From contig NZ_CP077769.1 of the NCBI RefSeq assembly GCF_020386615.1, positions 2,790,001-2,854,000 on the forward strand: a DNA stretch of 64,000 bases. The letters run 5' to 3'. A program made the position numbers and the translations under genes. Origin of the DNA: Chitinophaga pendula (GTDB taxonomy: Bacteria > Bacteroidota > Bacteroidia > Chitinophagales > Chitinophagaceae). Below the pieces are notes generated by a model that had not been told where the DNA came from, made no database searches, and worked only from the letters and a program-made list of their open reading frames with translations. Below are positions 43,553 to 55,500 of this stretch, piece by piece (within the stretch, counting starts at the first letter, position 1; every line of letters begins with the position of its first letter).

Positions 43553-43561
43553 AGGTCTTTA
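43553..43561 (-). other. Gene C / gene B junction: one in-frame stop and two codons
   Basis: Read on the minus strand the junction is TAA AGA CCT ATG. The gene C stop and the gene B start are in the same reading frame, with only two sense codons between them and no ribosome-binding-like sequence. Translational coupling is very likely. Reading through this single TAA would produce a fused protein of more than 20,000 residues. Confidence 0.9.
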
Positions 43562-46500
43562 AAACTTTAGCTGATGTAAAAATTGGGTCGCCTGATCGAT
43601 GTCCAGCTGGCCATCTTCTACCTGTTTCAGTACGTCATCCAGGGAAGCGGATGTGTCTGTTGCGGTGGTCTGTATGCGCTGGTCCAGTTCCTCTGCGAGG
43701 AAGGTGGTAAATGCACGGATCGTAGGATAGTCGTATACTTTAGTTGCAGAAATTGTTGTCTGGTATTGTTTATTGAGCTGGCGTATCCATTCTACGCTGA
43801 TGATAGAGTCCATTCCCATTTCAATAAACTTTTTATCAGGGTCTATATCACCCGGTTCGACGTATAATATGTCAGCGAATGTCCTTATCAGTTCATTCTG
43901 CAGGGTATTTATATTCCTGGCTGGTTTGACAGGTGGAAGGACCTGTTGAACAGGTATCGGTGCTATGTCCGGGCTGGCAGGTACAGTAGTGTGATCGTTC
44001 TGTTGCGGCGTTAACAGTTCCTGCAAGAAGACTGCGAATTCTTTGATAGTTGGATAGTCATAGACCTTGGTGGCTCCGAGTGTAGTGGCATATTTTTTAT
44101 TGACGGTCCTTATCCATTCCACACCGATGATGGAGTCCATTCCTAACTCGATGAAAGTTTTGGTCTTGTCTATTTCTGCAGGTTCCAGGTAAAGTACGGC
44201 CGCCAGGCTATTCACCAATGCTGTTTCCAGTTGTTGTATACGCGGTGCGGTTGTCGCTGTTATTGCTTTTGTTTCCGCAGGCGTAACGGCGGTGGTAGCT
44301 GGCACCATTGCCGGTAGTGTTGCAATATTTATTTTTTTCTCTTCGGCTTCCAGTGTTATTGCTACGGGTTGTCCGAGGGTGATAGCGATTGGTTTGGCAA
44401 TGGGTTCCGATGTTTGTTCGGGTTCCAGGGGTTCCGGAGGAGTAATTACTTTCTCTGCTTTTGCTACCGGCCAGTATACGAGACGTTCAAACGGATATGT
44501 GGGCAGGTGGATACGGGCGGGGCGTAGCTGATCGTACAGGTCGCTCCAGTTGATATCATATCCCTGGCAGTAGAGTGTTGCCAATCCATGCAGGTGTTCG
44601 GCATAGGTTGTGCTGTCCTGGCGATCCCGGCATTGCAGGAGAAGTTCTTTTGTATAGTTGGCCAGTACTTCCTGTTCTTCAAAAACGGGCGGTACGATAC
44701 CACGGAATATTTGCGGATGCTGGTCTCCTGACAGGCTGCTGCGCAATGTGGCAATTGCTTCTTCGCGTGTATGTATCACACCGGCAAAGCGATATCTGAA
44801 GTGGTGCCGGCCTGTTTGTAAAGTATGGCCTATGGCGGCCAGTGCGGCGGTATCGGCTGCGGGAGATTCGAGGAAGGCTAACAATTGGCTGATCCGTTGT
44901 TGCAATGTGCTCTCTGTTTTGGCAGAGAGGAGGAGCAGATAAGCCGGTAGCTTTGCCGCTGCCTTTGCAGCAGCTGCATACTGTTGTACTACTACATGTG
45001 CATTGGTGCCGCTCATGCCGAATGCGCTCACGGCGCCCAGGCGGCCATTGGCGTTGGCGGTATCCCAGGTGCGGGTGGATTTATTGACAAAGAAGCAGCT
45101 GTCTTTCCAGTTAATATAATCGGTATCCTGTTCACAATGCAGGCTGGCGGGGATCAGGCCGGTCTTTACGGCCTGTACCATATTGATCAGGTTGACGATC
45201 CCTGCGGCAGCGAATGTGTGGCCCAGGTTGCTCTTATTGGATGTCAATGCGCAATATTGTTTACGATCGGTATGTTGGCGGAATACGTTATCCAGTGCCT
45301 GTATCTCCACGGGGTCGCCTATACGGGTAGCGGTACCATGTGTTACTATGTATTCTATTTGTTGCGGAGCGATCTCAAACCGCTGATATATATTTTGCAT
45401 CAAGCTACTCTGTGCTGTGCTATTGGGAGCGGTAATACCATTACTGCGACCATCATAGTTCACCCCACTACCTTTAATGACGGCGTATATGGGATCTCCA
45501 TCCCGTTCTGCGTCGGCCAGTCGTTTTAACATCACTACGGCGATGGCTTCGCCCGGAGTCATGCCGTTGGCTCTTGAATCGAAGGCATAGGATTTTCCAT
45601 CCGGCGACAACATGCCTGCTTGTCCCATACTGATGAAGCTATCGGGTGTGAGCAGCAGGTTGACGCCTGCGGCGATGGCAGCATCTGTTTCATTTCTCCA
45701 CAAGCTCATGCAAGCCTGGTGTACGGCGACCAGCCCTGAAGAGCAGGCGGTATTGATAGCCATTACAGGACCATTGAATCCGAGGTGATAGGCTAAGCGA
45801 GCAGCCAATATTGCGTTATGTGAAGAGGTGATGTTTCCTTGTCCTTTGGCGAGCAATGCGTAATCGCCCTCTTCTACGCCTACGTACATACCGATGGTTT
45901 GTGTAGTAAGTTGTTCGGGGCCGTATCCTGCATCTTCCAGTGTATTCCAGGCTTCCTGCAGCAGGAGGCGCTGGCGGGGATCCATCCCGGTGGCTTCCCG
46001 GGGAGAGAATTCAAAAAATGCCGCATCAAATTCTCCGGCTCCTGGTACGGTACCGCACCATTTTCCATTTGTGCGGCCTTCTTCCTGTGCGGGGTCGCCA
46101 TAGTATTCTTTCCAGTCAAACCGATCTGCCGGTATTTCCTGTACGGCGTTTATTCCACCGGTGAGCAGTTCCCAGAGTTCGGCGATATTCCGTGATTGCG
46201 GGAAGCGGCCACTCATGCCGATGATAGCGATAGGGCCTTCCGTCAGGTGTAGAAGTTCTCCTGCTCCGGAGGGGCTAGCTGCGGGGGAAGCGGTAATTGC
46301 CGGTGCTTGTTCGTTTTGCTGATACAATTGTGTTATAGCAGTAGCGAAGTTGGTTTCGAAATATGTTACCAGTGCATTGATACTAGCATGTCCGAAGAAG
46401 ACGGCTGGGGTGATGGTAGTATTGAAATGATTGCTTAATGTTTTTGCCAATGCGGACAGTTTGATGGAGTCAAAGCCAAAATCTGCGAGGTTCACTCTTG

Positions 46501-49500
46501 GATCCAGTTTGTCTGCATCTATCTTTAATTGGTGGCTGATGAATCCTTTAATGTCTGTTTCGAGGCGTTTACTATTATTTTGTTTATCTGATTTGATGGT
46601 TGTTCCGTTGCTGGCCGGTGCGAGAGCGGGAGGTGCTGTTGTTTCCGTAGCTGGTGTTACACCGAGGAAACGATGTATGCGTTCCTGTTGGCCTGCCAAT
46701 ACGAGGTAGGTACCTTCGGGCTGTGCCAGTAATTGTTCGAAGAGAGCAATGCCTTCTGCGGCATGTAGCAGGCGTTGTCCGCTGGTTCTGAGATACAGTT
46801 GGGTACTGGCATCCTGGTCAAAGCGCATTCCACCCTCTTTCCATAGTGGCCAATTGATGACCACTGTTTTTCCGGGATATCGTTGTGCGCTTCTATACTG
46901 ACCATAAGAAAGCTGGAAGCGGTTGCCGATGGCGTAATCGCAGGAGCCGAAGTCACCTATAATAGCTGAGGAGGACGAGAAATAGCAGACAAAGGCCGGC
47001 GGATGCGCAGTGCAGGTTTCCTGCAATATCTTATCCAACAGCAAGGTGCCTGTAATTTTCGGTGATAATACGTTGCTGAACCGTGGCCATTCATTATGCT
47101 GCAGCAGGGTATCTGCTGCGATGCCGGCGGCATGTATGACACCATCGATCCTGCCGTATGTATCCAAGGCTGTCTGGAATACCTGGCGTAATGCTGTTTC
47201 GTCGCAAACATCTGCCTGTATATAATGTACGTTTGCTCCCAGTTTTTGCAGCTCCTTCAATATTGCGGAGCGATCACTATTTAATGCGGAGCGGCCGGTA
47301 AGCAGCAAGGTAGCTTTATATTTTCCTGCCAGGTGACGGGCGAATAAAGCGCCTAATCCACCGGTTCCTCCTGTGATCAGGTATACTCCATTTTCTACCA
47401 GTATATTTTCTGCCGGTTGTAGCAGGATGGGTTGTACGCTGCGGGTCTTCCTTTTTCCTTTTTCATACCAAATGCTTTGGCCTGTCTGCAGGTGTAGTTC
47501 TTCCCAGCCTTTTTGGATGAGATTGGGTTCTTCTGCTTCAAATGCTATTAAGCGCAGGCGGCTGCCCGGCAGTACAAAAGCCAATGATCTTTCAAATCCT
47601 ATCCAGGTATCTATGTACACACGATCTATTGCGGTATTGATACGGGCAGTCAATATTATTTCTACCGGTGGTAATGCTGCTGTGGCAAGTGATTTGAGCA
47701 AGCAGAATATATGGTGGTATTCCTGTTTCAGCTCCTGGTCGTTTGCCATGTACCATATGGCTGTTTTGCCCGGTAGTTGGGATATGTTATTATACAGTTG
47801 GCTATAGTCTTCCGGTTGCTGGGCATTTAAGGTAAAATGCGTGGCATTTATCTGCCGGAAGCTGTTGTCATATTCAACGAATATGACACGTGTATCTGTA
47901 TTATGTTGCTTTAAATACGCTGTTACAGTTTGGGTAGTTTGTTTGTTGCCTGTAAAGCAAAGTATGGTGGCAAACTGTTCGGTTTGTTGTGTATTTACAG
48001 GACTTGTCACCCAATGTTCTGTAAAGGTGAGCAAGTCTTCAGGATCGGTATTATTTACAGGCGGTATGTATGTTATTTTAGCAACTGCCGGTGTCACCCA
48101 ATAGTGTTCCTGTGCAAACGGGTATCCCGGTAAACTGAGTCTGCCAGGTATTTGTCCATTGTACAACATTTCCCAGGGGATGTTTGCTCCCTGGCAATAA
48201 TACGCTCCCAATGCGATGAGTGTATGCCGGTATCTGGCGGGATCATTCAGCAGCTTGTTGCTATCGGCTGCGAGTTCCTTTACTTGTTGCTGGAGGGCGG
48301 CTGATAGTCTGAAGTCCGGCTGTACGACATCTGTTTGTATCTGTGTTGTACCTGTATCATTCAGCCAGTTTGCGAGGAGGGTTATTGCTTCTTTCTGGTC
48401 ATTTACGGCGCAAGCTAGGCGATGTGGAAAATGATAGCGGCCAGCCTGTAGGGTATAGATGAAGGCCGTCCATTCCTGTGGTACAAGTGTACGTGCTTTC
48501 AGGTAGCTGAGATATGCTGTTACTCTTGCTTTGAGTGCCGCTGTTGTTTTAGCGGCAATTACCAGGAGGTATGTTGGCAATACGGTTGCTTTTACGTTGT
48601 TGACCGCTTCTTCCACTACCATATGGGCGTTAGTGCCGCTCATGCCGAATGCGCTGACGGCGCCTATGCGATTGCCGGACGCCTGCCATGGGCGACATTG
48701 TTGGTTGACATAGCAATTACTGTTATCCCAGTCGATATAGTCGCTTTCCTGTTCATAATGCAGGCTGGCTGGTATGATGTGCTGCTGCATGGCGCTGATC
48801 AGGGTAATGAGGCTGACGAGGCCGGAAGCGGCGAAGGTATGTCCCAGGTTTGTTTTAACGGAAGTCAGGGCACAAGCGGCCTTTTTTTCTGTGTAATGAC
48901 TGAACACTTCATTGAGTGCCTGTATTTCAACCGGGTCTCCCAGGCGGGTGCCGGTACCATGTGTGATGATGTATCCGATTTGTTCCGGGTTAATCTGGTG
49001 GCTGGTGTATACGGATTTCAGCAATGCTGCCTGTGCGGCGCCGCTTGGTGCGGTGATGCCATTGCTTTTGCCATCGTAATTGACACCGCTACCTTTGATG
49101 ACGGCATGAATATGATCGCCATCGGCGACGGCTCTTGAGAGTTTCTTCAATACCAGGACGACTACTGCTTCTCCCGGCACCATGCCATTAGCACGTTTGT
49201 CGAATGCATAACATTTCCCATCTTCCGAGAGCATACCGGCCTGCTGCATTCCTTCAAAGCCATCTACGGATAATATCAGGTTAACGCCTGCTGCCAGTGC
49301 GGTGTCGCATTCATTGTTGCGCAGGCTTACGCAAGCCTGGTGTGCGGCTACCAATCCGGAAGAGCAAGCGGTATTGATAGTCATTACGGGGCCGCTGAAA
49401 TTGAGGAAGTAGGCTAAGCGGGCGGCCAATATACCATTATGATTAGCAGTAATGGTGGATTGTTCGGCAGACAGGAATCCATACTCCCCCTCTTCTGCAC

Positions 49501-52500
49501 CGACGAACATGCTGATACGTTCTTTTTTGACATGGCGTTCGCCATAGCCAGCATCTTCCAGTGCGTTCCAGGATTCCTGTAAAAGCAGGCGATGGCGTGG
49601 ATCCATCTCTATTGCTTCTGCCGGAGAGATATTAAAGAACAAAGGATCGAATTCATCGACACCGGGGAGGTATCCTCCCCAGTATTTGCCAGGTGTTGCC
49701 GAGGGGTCGGTGAAGAAACGTCTGTATTGCCGATCGGCGGGCATGGGTGTGATCTTGTCTATGCCATTGGCCAGGTCATTCCACAGCTCTTCGATATTAT
49801 AAGATCCCGGGAATCTACCGCTCATGCCTATTACAGCTATAGGTTCTGGTATTGTCGTAGCCGGCTGTGATCCGAGGGGGAGCGTGCGAGGTGCGGCTGT
49901 GGCCGGCGCGTCAGCAATACATAGCTGGTATCTTTTTTTCATTGCAAGCGCGTGCGTCTGCAGGAAGTAGTTTGTAAGCTGTGCAATGGTGGGATAGGTA
50001 AAGAATAAAGCCGGGCTGATACTGATACTGTAATGCCGGCTTAGTTCACTCGCGAATGTAGCCAATGTGACAGAATCGAAGCCGAATGCGGCCAGGCTTT
50101 CTTCTATATCCAGCCGTTGGGATGGTATAGTCAGTAGTCTGCTGATGATAGATTGGAGATCCTGTTCGATACATGTTGTCAATTCCAGTATGGAGTTGCC
50201 TATATGTACGTTGGATGCCGGTTCTTCCTGCGGGGTATCTGGCGGTGGCGAGGGGAATACCGGTGAGTAGGTGACAGCCTCCTGTTTACGGTATGCTGCC
50301 TCTATCCAGTATTTTTCGTTTGCAAACGGGTATACCGGCAGGGATACTTTTGCCGGCACCTGTGTGGTATACAGGCGCTCCCAGTCGAAGTCCAGGCCTT
50401 TCACCCATAGTTCCAGCAGTCTTCCATAGTTTTTCTTTTCCAGCCATTTTGCGATAGCATCCTGCAGGGTTTCGTCTTCGAATACATGTAAGGTCTCTTT
50501 ATTGCCTTTCAATTGTCCTGTATAGAGCTGATCGGCTATATCGCCATTCAGGAAGGCTTGTAGTTTGGTAACAACTTCTTCGAGGGTATTAACGGTCACT
50601 CCCAGGCGATGTTCCATGTGTTCGCGTCCTGTCTGCAAGGTATATGCTATGTTTGCCAGCTGTGCATTGGTATAGTGTTCCTCTTTCAATGTTGCTATCA
50701 GCTGCTGCACCTTTACGGTCAGTCTTTCCTGTGTGCGAGCGGATATTACTATTACTACCGGGAGGTTTGTTTTGAATGAGGCTGCCGGGGTGGTATATTC
50801 TTCGATGATGATGTGGGCGTTGGCGCCACCTGCACCGAAGGAAGATATGCCAGCTACGCGAGGATATTCCTGTAGTGTACCCGCTGTATCCAGCAAGGGT
50901 CTGTTCCAATCTTCCAGCTGTTGTTGTACACGGAAAGGGGTATTATGGAAGTTAATATTCGGATTTGTCCGGTCGGCATGCAGAGTGGGGACCAATTGTC
51001 TGTGTTGCATTTGCAGCAATACTTTGGTAAGCCCAGCGATGCCGGCAGCTGCTTCCAGGTGGCCGATATTACTTTTAACAGCGCCGATTGCGCAATACTG
51101 TGTATCGCGGGTATCTTTTTCAAATGCCTGGGTGAGGCCGGTAATTTCGATCGGATCGCCGAGGGAGGTACCTGTACCATGGGCCTCTACATAGCTTATG
51201 GTTCTTGCATCGACGCCTGCTTTATCTAATGTTTCCCTGATAAGGTCGCGCTGTAAATTGGGGTTGGGCACCGTATAGCCATTGGTTTTACCACCATGAT
51301 TGATGGCGGATGCTTTTACGACACCGTAGATATGATCGCCATCGGCTTCTGCTTTTGACAATGGCTTGAGCAATACGGCCCCTACGCCTTCACCCGGAAC
51401 GAATCCATCGCCGCCGGCGCCGAAGCTACGGCATTCCCCACTGGCGGAGAGCATACGCTGTGCACTCAGCAGGACGTAGTTGGACGGGTGTACATACAGG
51501 TTTACGCCACCAGCGATGGCCATTTCACATTCTCCCCTGCGCAGGTGTTCGCAAGCTTCGTGTATGGCGGTCAGAGAAGAGGAGCACATGGTATCTACCG
51601 GCATGCTTGGTCCATGCAGGTCCAGCAGGTAAGAGACCCTATTTGCTACGGAGCTGAAGGAGGTATGTGGGAATGCCTGTGTACCCTGGCTACGCATGGG
51701 TGGGCCATACAATTCATATCCCGTTTTGGTGATACCGGCAAACACTCCTACTCTGCTATTGTATTTTCCGGCGATGCTATCTTTCGTGTAGCCGGCATCT
51801 TCCAGTACTTCCCAGCAGGTTTGTACAAACAAACGTTCCTGCGGGTCCATATTGAGGGCTTCGCGTGGAGATATATTAAAGAATAACGGATCGAAGCTGG
51901 CGAAGTTATCCAGGAAACCGCCCCATTTGCTATAGCTCTTCCCTTCGCGTGCTGCTGTCTCCGGGTCTTGTAAATAGAATCCTTCCAGGCTCCATCTTTC
52001 TTCTGGTATCTCGGTGATGGTATTGCGGCCTGCGACCAGGTTATTCCAATAGGCAGCTAGGTTGTCTGCCTGCGGATAGCGGCCACTCAGGCCGATGATT
52101 GCGATGGGCTCCTCCCCTGCTATATAGCTACTTTTTATTGCGGGCGATGAAAGATTAAATTGGCGGGGCCCCCATTTTACCAGTCCTGCTATCGCTGCGG
52201 GCGACGCGGCTTGTGGTAATGCTTCCAGCCCGGTCCATCGGGTAGCGGCAGCGGCATGGTGTATAACAAAATATTCTGATAACGCATTCAAATGCTGGTA
52301 TTCAAAAAACAGTGTCTTGGATATTGTGCCAAAGGTCTGTTCCAATTGCTGATTCAGGTTTGTGATGATGATGGAGTCGATGCCATAACTTTCCAGCGGC
52401 TCTTCTGCATCTATCCTAGCAGCTTCCAGTCTGATCTGGCGGGCCAACATTTTCTTCAATTCCTGTACTACTCTTGTCTTCAGTTGTTGTTGCTGTTCTT

Positions 52501-55500
52501 TGGTCAAACTGATCGTTGCCGCAGTTGTTGTTCCGGTCGTTTTCCCAGGTAGTAAGGCCAGTAGTTTCTCGGCCTGTCCATGTAACACCAGTACCTGGGA
52601 AATGCCAGTTGATAAGGCGGTATGTAACGCAGTAAGTCCGGCAGTATCAGGCATTGGTGTTACGCCAGCGGCGGTGAGTTGTGCCAGTATGCTTTTGTCG
52701 ACATTCATGCCGCCATTCTGCCACAAGGGCCAGTTGAAGGATATACTCCTGCCCGCTCTGAGACCGGCGGCCACCAACTTGTTACGATGTTGTATGTAGG
52801 CATCCATAAAGGCATTGGCAGCGGCGTAGTCTACTTGTCCTACGTTGCCCAAAACGGCAGCTACGGAGGAACTGGTGATGAAGAAATCCAGGGAGATATC
52901 CTGGGTGGCTTCATCCAGGTATTGTGTTCCGTTCACTTTGGGTTGCAGTACCTGCTGTGCTTCCGGTGCTGACTTACGGATGATGAAGTTATCGCTGATG
53001 CTACCTGCATTATGCAATATGCCATTCAGCTGGCCGAATGCATCTATGATGTATTGTAACAATTTTTCTACTGCATCCTGGCGGGAGATGTCAGTTTGTT
53101 TATACACTACTGTGGCGTGGGCAGTATTTAATTCGCGCAGTAACAATGACTGTTGTTCACTCAGCTGGCTTCTTCCTGTCAGGATCAGTGTCACCTGGTT
53201 TGTATGCCGGATGATATCGCGGGCAAACAGCAGTCCCAGGGCACCCATTCCGCCGGTGATCAGGTATACCGCTCCATTTTTCCAGACAGGCACAGCAGAT
53301 GGGTCCTGTGCTGTTATTGTTGACCATTCTTCTATATGACGCTGTCCTTTGATAAACCTGATATGTGTGTTGGGCAGGGCAGCATCCAGTGCATGTTGTT
53401 CGTATAGTTGTCTGCAGGCATCCCAATCTTCGTATTCCAGCAGTTGTCCACGATAGTGAGGTGCTTCCTTTTCCAAGGTCTTTAACAGCCCCTGTATCCC
53501 TCTTAGGAGCGGTGTTGCCGCTGTTATCAACACCTGCAGTATCGTCTGTTGTTTTTCCTTTTGTTTTAGCCAACCTGCGATATGATCAAGTAATTGTAAT
53601 ACATAGTCCTGGTAGCGTTCTGCGGCAGACGGTGCATTTGCTTGCAGTATCAATGCCTTGGGGTATGTATCAGTCAGCCAGGTGATTGTTCTTTCATCTG
53701 GTTCTATCAGGATCATTATCTGTTTGTCCTGGTTAGCTGCATATGTTGTTTGTGGCAGTGATGTCCAGGAAGGCTGTAGCAATAAGGTGGACGCTGCTTT
53801 TGTTTTTCCTGCTGCCTGATAGCGGTATTCCAATCCTTTGAAGGCAGCGTACACGGTTGTTCCGTTGTACAAGGTGATATCCCAGCTAGAAGGTGTTGCT
53901 GTGGTATCGGTGGTGGTGCTTGCGATCTGTAATTGTCCGGTTACCGTGGTAACGATCTGAAGTTCTTTTAATCCGGAGGGATATAACCGGCCGGCATCAG
54001 TATCCGGCAATGTTGTCAACGGACGTTGCAAGAGGGAAAGCGGGAGTTTCCATTGTTCCTCTTTCAGTGCTGTCAGGAGGTTTACACCCGGGAGGGAAGC
54101 TGGTATTTCATTGAGGGTATCTGCCTGTAAGGATGCTTTCCCCTGCAGATAAACCTGGTTGTGATCATAAATTTCGAAGTGAATCAGGCCGCTGGCATTT
54201 TTGTATAAGGCAGTGAATAAGGTTAGTGGTTCACCGGTGATGGTAACGGGAGCATCCCAGACTATTTCTGACAAGGTAACAGCCAGTTCTTTTTGTGTTA
54301 CTTCTGACAATGCTGCCAATACCATTTCGAGCAGTCCCAGTCCTGGCAACAGGTATTGTGTACCATCCGGATGTTGTTGCATAATTTGTTCAGCACCATT
54401 TAGCGTGGTGGTAAACAAGGGGCCATCGAATCCTGAAATATTCCGATGCAACAATGGATGTAATACGGGTAGGTTGGTATGTGCACTGATATTCATTACT
54501 GCAGTGTCCAGCAGATCGCCGACCCAGTATTTTTCTTTTGCGAAGGGGTATCCGGGGAGGCTGATACGCTGTATGGACAGGCCGCTGTATAATCGTTGCC
54601 AGTCGAATTTGAGGCCTTTTACCCATAACTGTAATATCCTGCCGAAGTTCTGTTGTTCGAGCCATCTTTCTATGGCAGGTCCCAGGTCGTCGTCGCCCAG
54701 TAATCCAAGTGTATCTTTCCCGGCTTTCACTTGTCCATGATAAATACCATTGCCGGTAGTGGTTCCGGTCAGGAATGCTGTCAATTGTTGTTTGAGTTGT
54801 TCGATATCTGCTGTCAGGAAGGCGGCTCTTTCTTCCAGGTGTTCTCTTCCGGTCTGCAGGGTGAAGGCAATTGACGGTAATTGGTGACTGGTATAGTGTT
54901 CATTTTCCAGGGTCTGCAGCAGTTGTTGTACGACTGCTGTCAGGCGTTCGCTGTTCCTGGCGGACAGTGTGATCATGAATGGTCCCTGGCTGGTTGTTCC
55001 GGCTACTTTATTTACCGGTATGTATTCTTCCAGGATCAGGTGTGCGTTGGCGCCCCCTGCTCCGAAGGAAGACAGTCCTGCCATGCGAGTGTATTTATTA
55101 TCGCCCGTCAGTGTCGGTGTATCCCATTCCTGTAGTTGTTGTTGTACTTTGAACGGTGTGCCGGAGAAGTCTATATTGCTATTGGTATCTGCGGCATGGA
55201 GGCTGGGGACGAGGGTTTTATGTTGCATTTGCAGGATGATCTTGGTGAGCCCTGCAATACCTGCGGCTGCTTCGAGATGGCCGATGTTGCTTTTTACGGC
55301 ACCGAGGGCACAATATTGCGATGTGGTGGTATCTTTTGAGTAGGCTTGTACCAGGCCTGTCACTTCGATAGGATCTCCCAATGCGGTGCCGGTGCCATGT
55401 GCTTCCACGTAGGAGATGCGGCTGGCTGTCACCCCTGCTTTCTGGAGCGCTGTTCTGATGACGGCAGCCTGCGCGGTGGGGTTCGGTACGGTATAGCCAT

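Noticed and set aside
41490..42069. Acyltransferase domain between the KS and KR (and in the same place of other modules)
   Set aside because: The region is about 150-200 residues, lacks a GHSxG motif, and ends in the YPFxxxxYW motif typical of the trans-AT KS flank.
43553..43558. Shine-Dalgarno site before gene B
   Set aside because: The six bases AGACCT between stop and start do not match a Shine-Dalgarno core. Coupling to gene C translation explains the start better.
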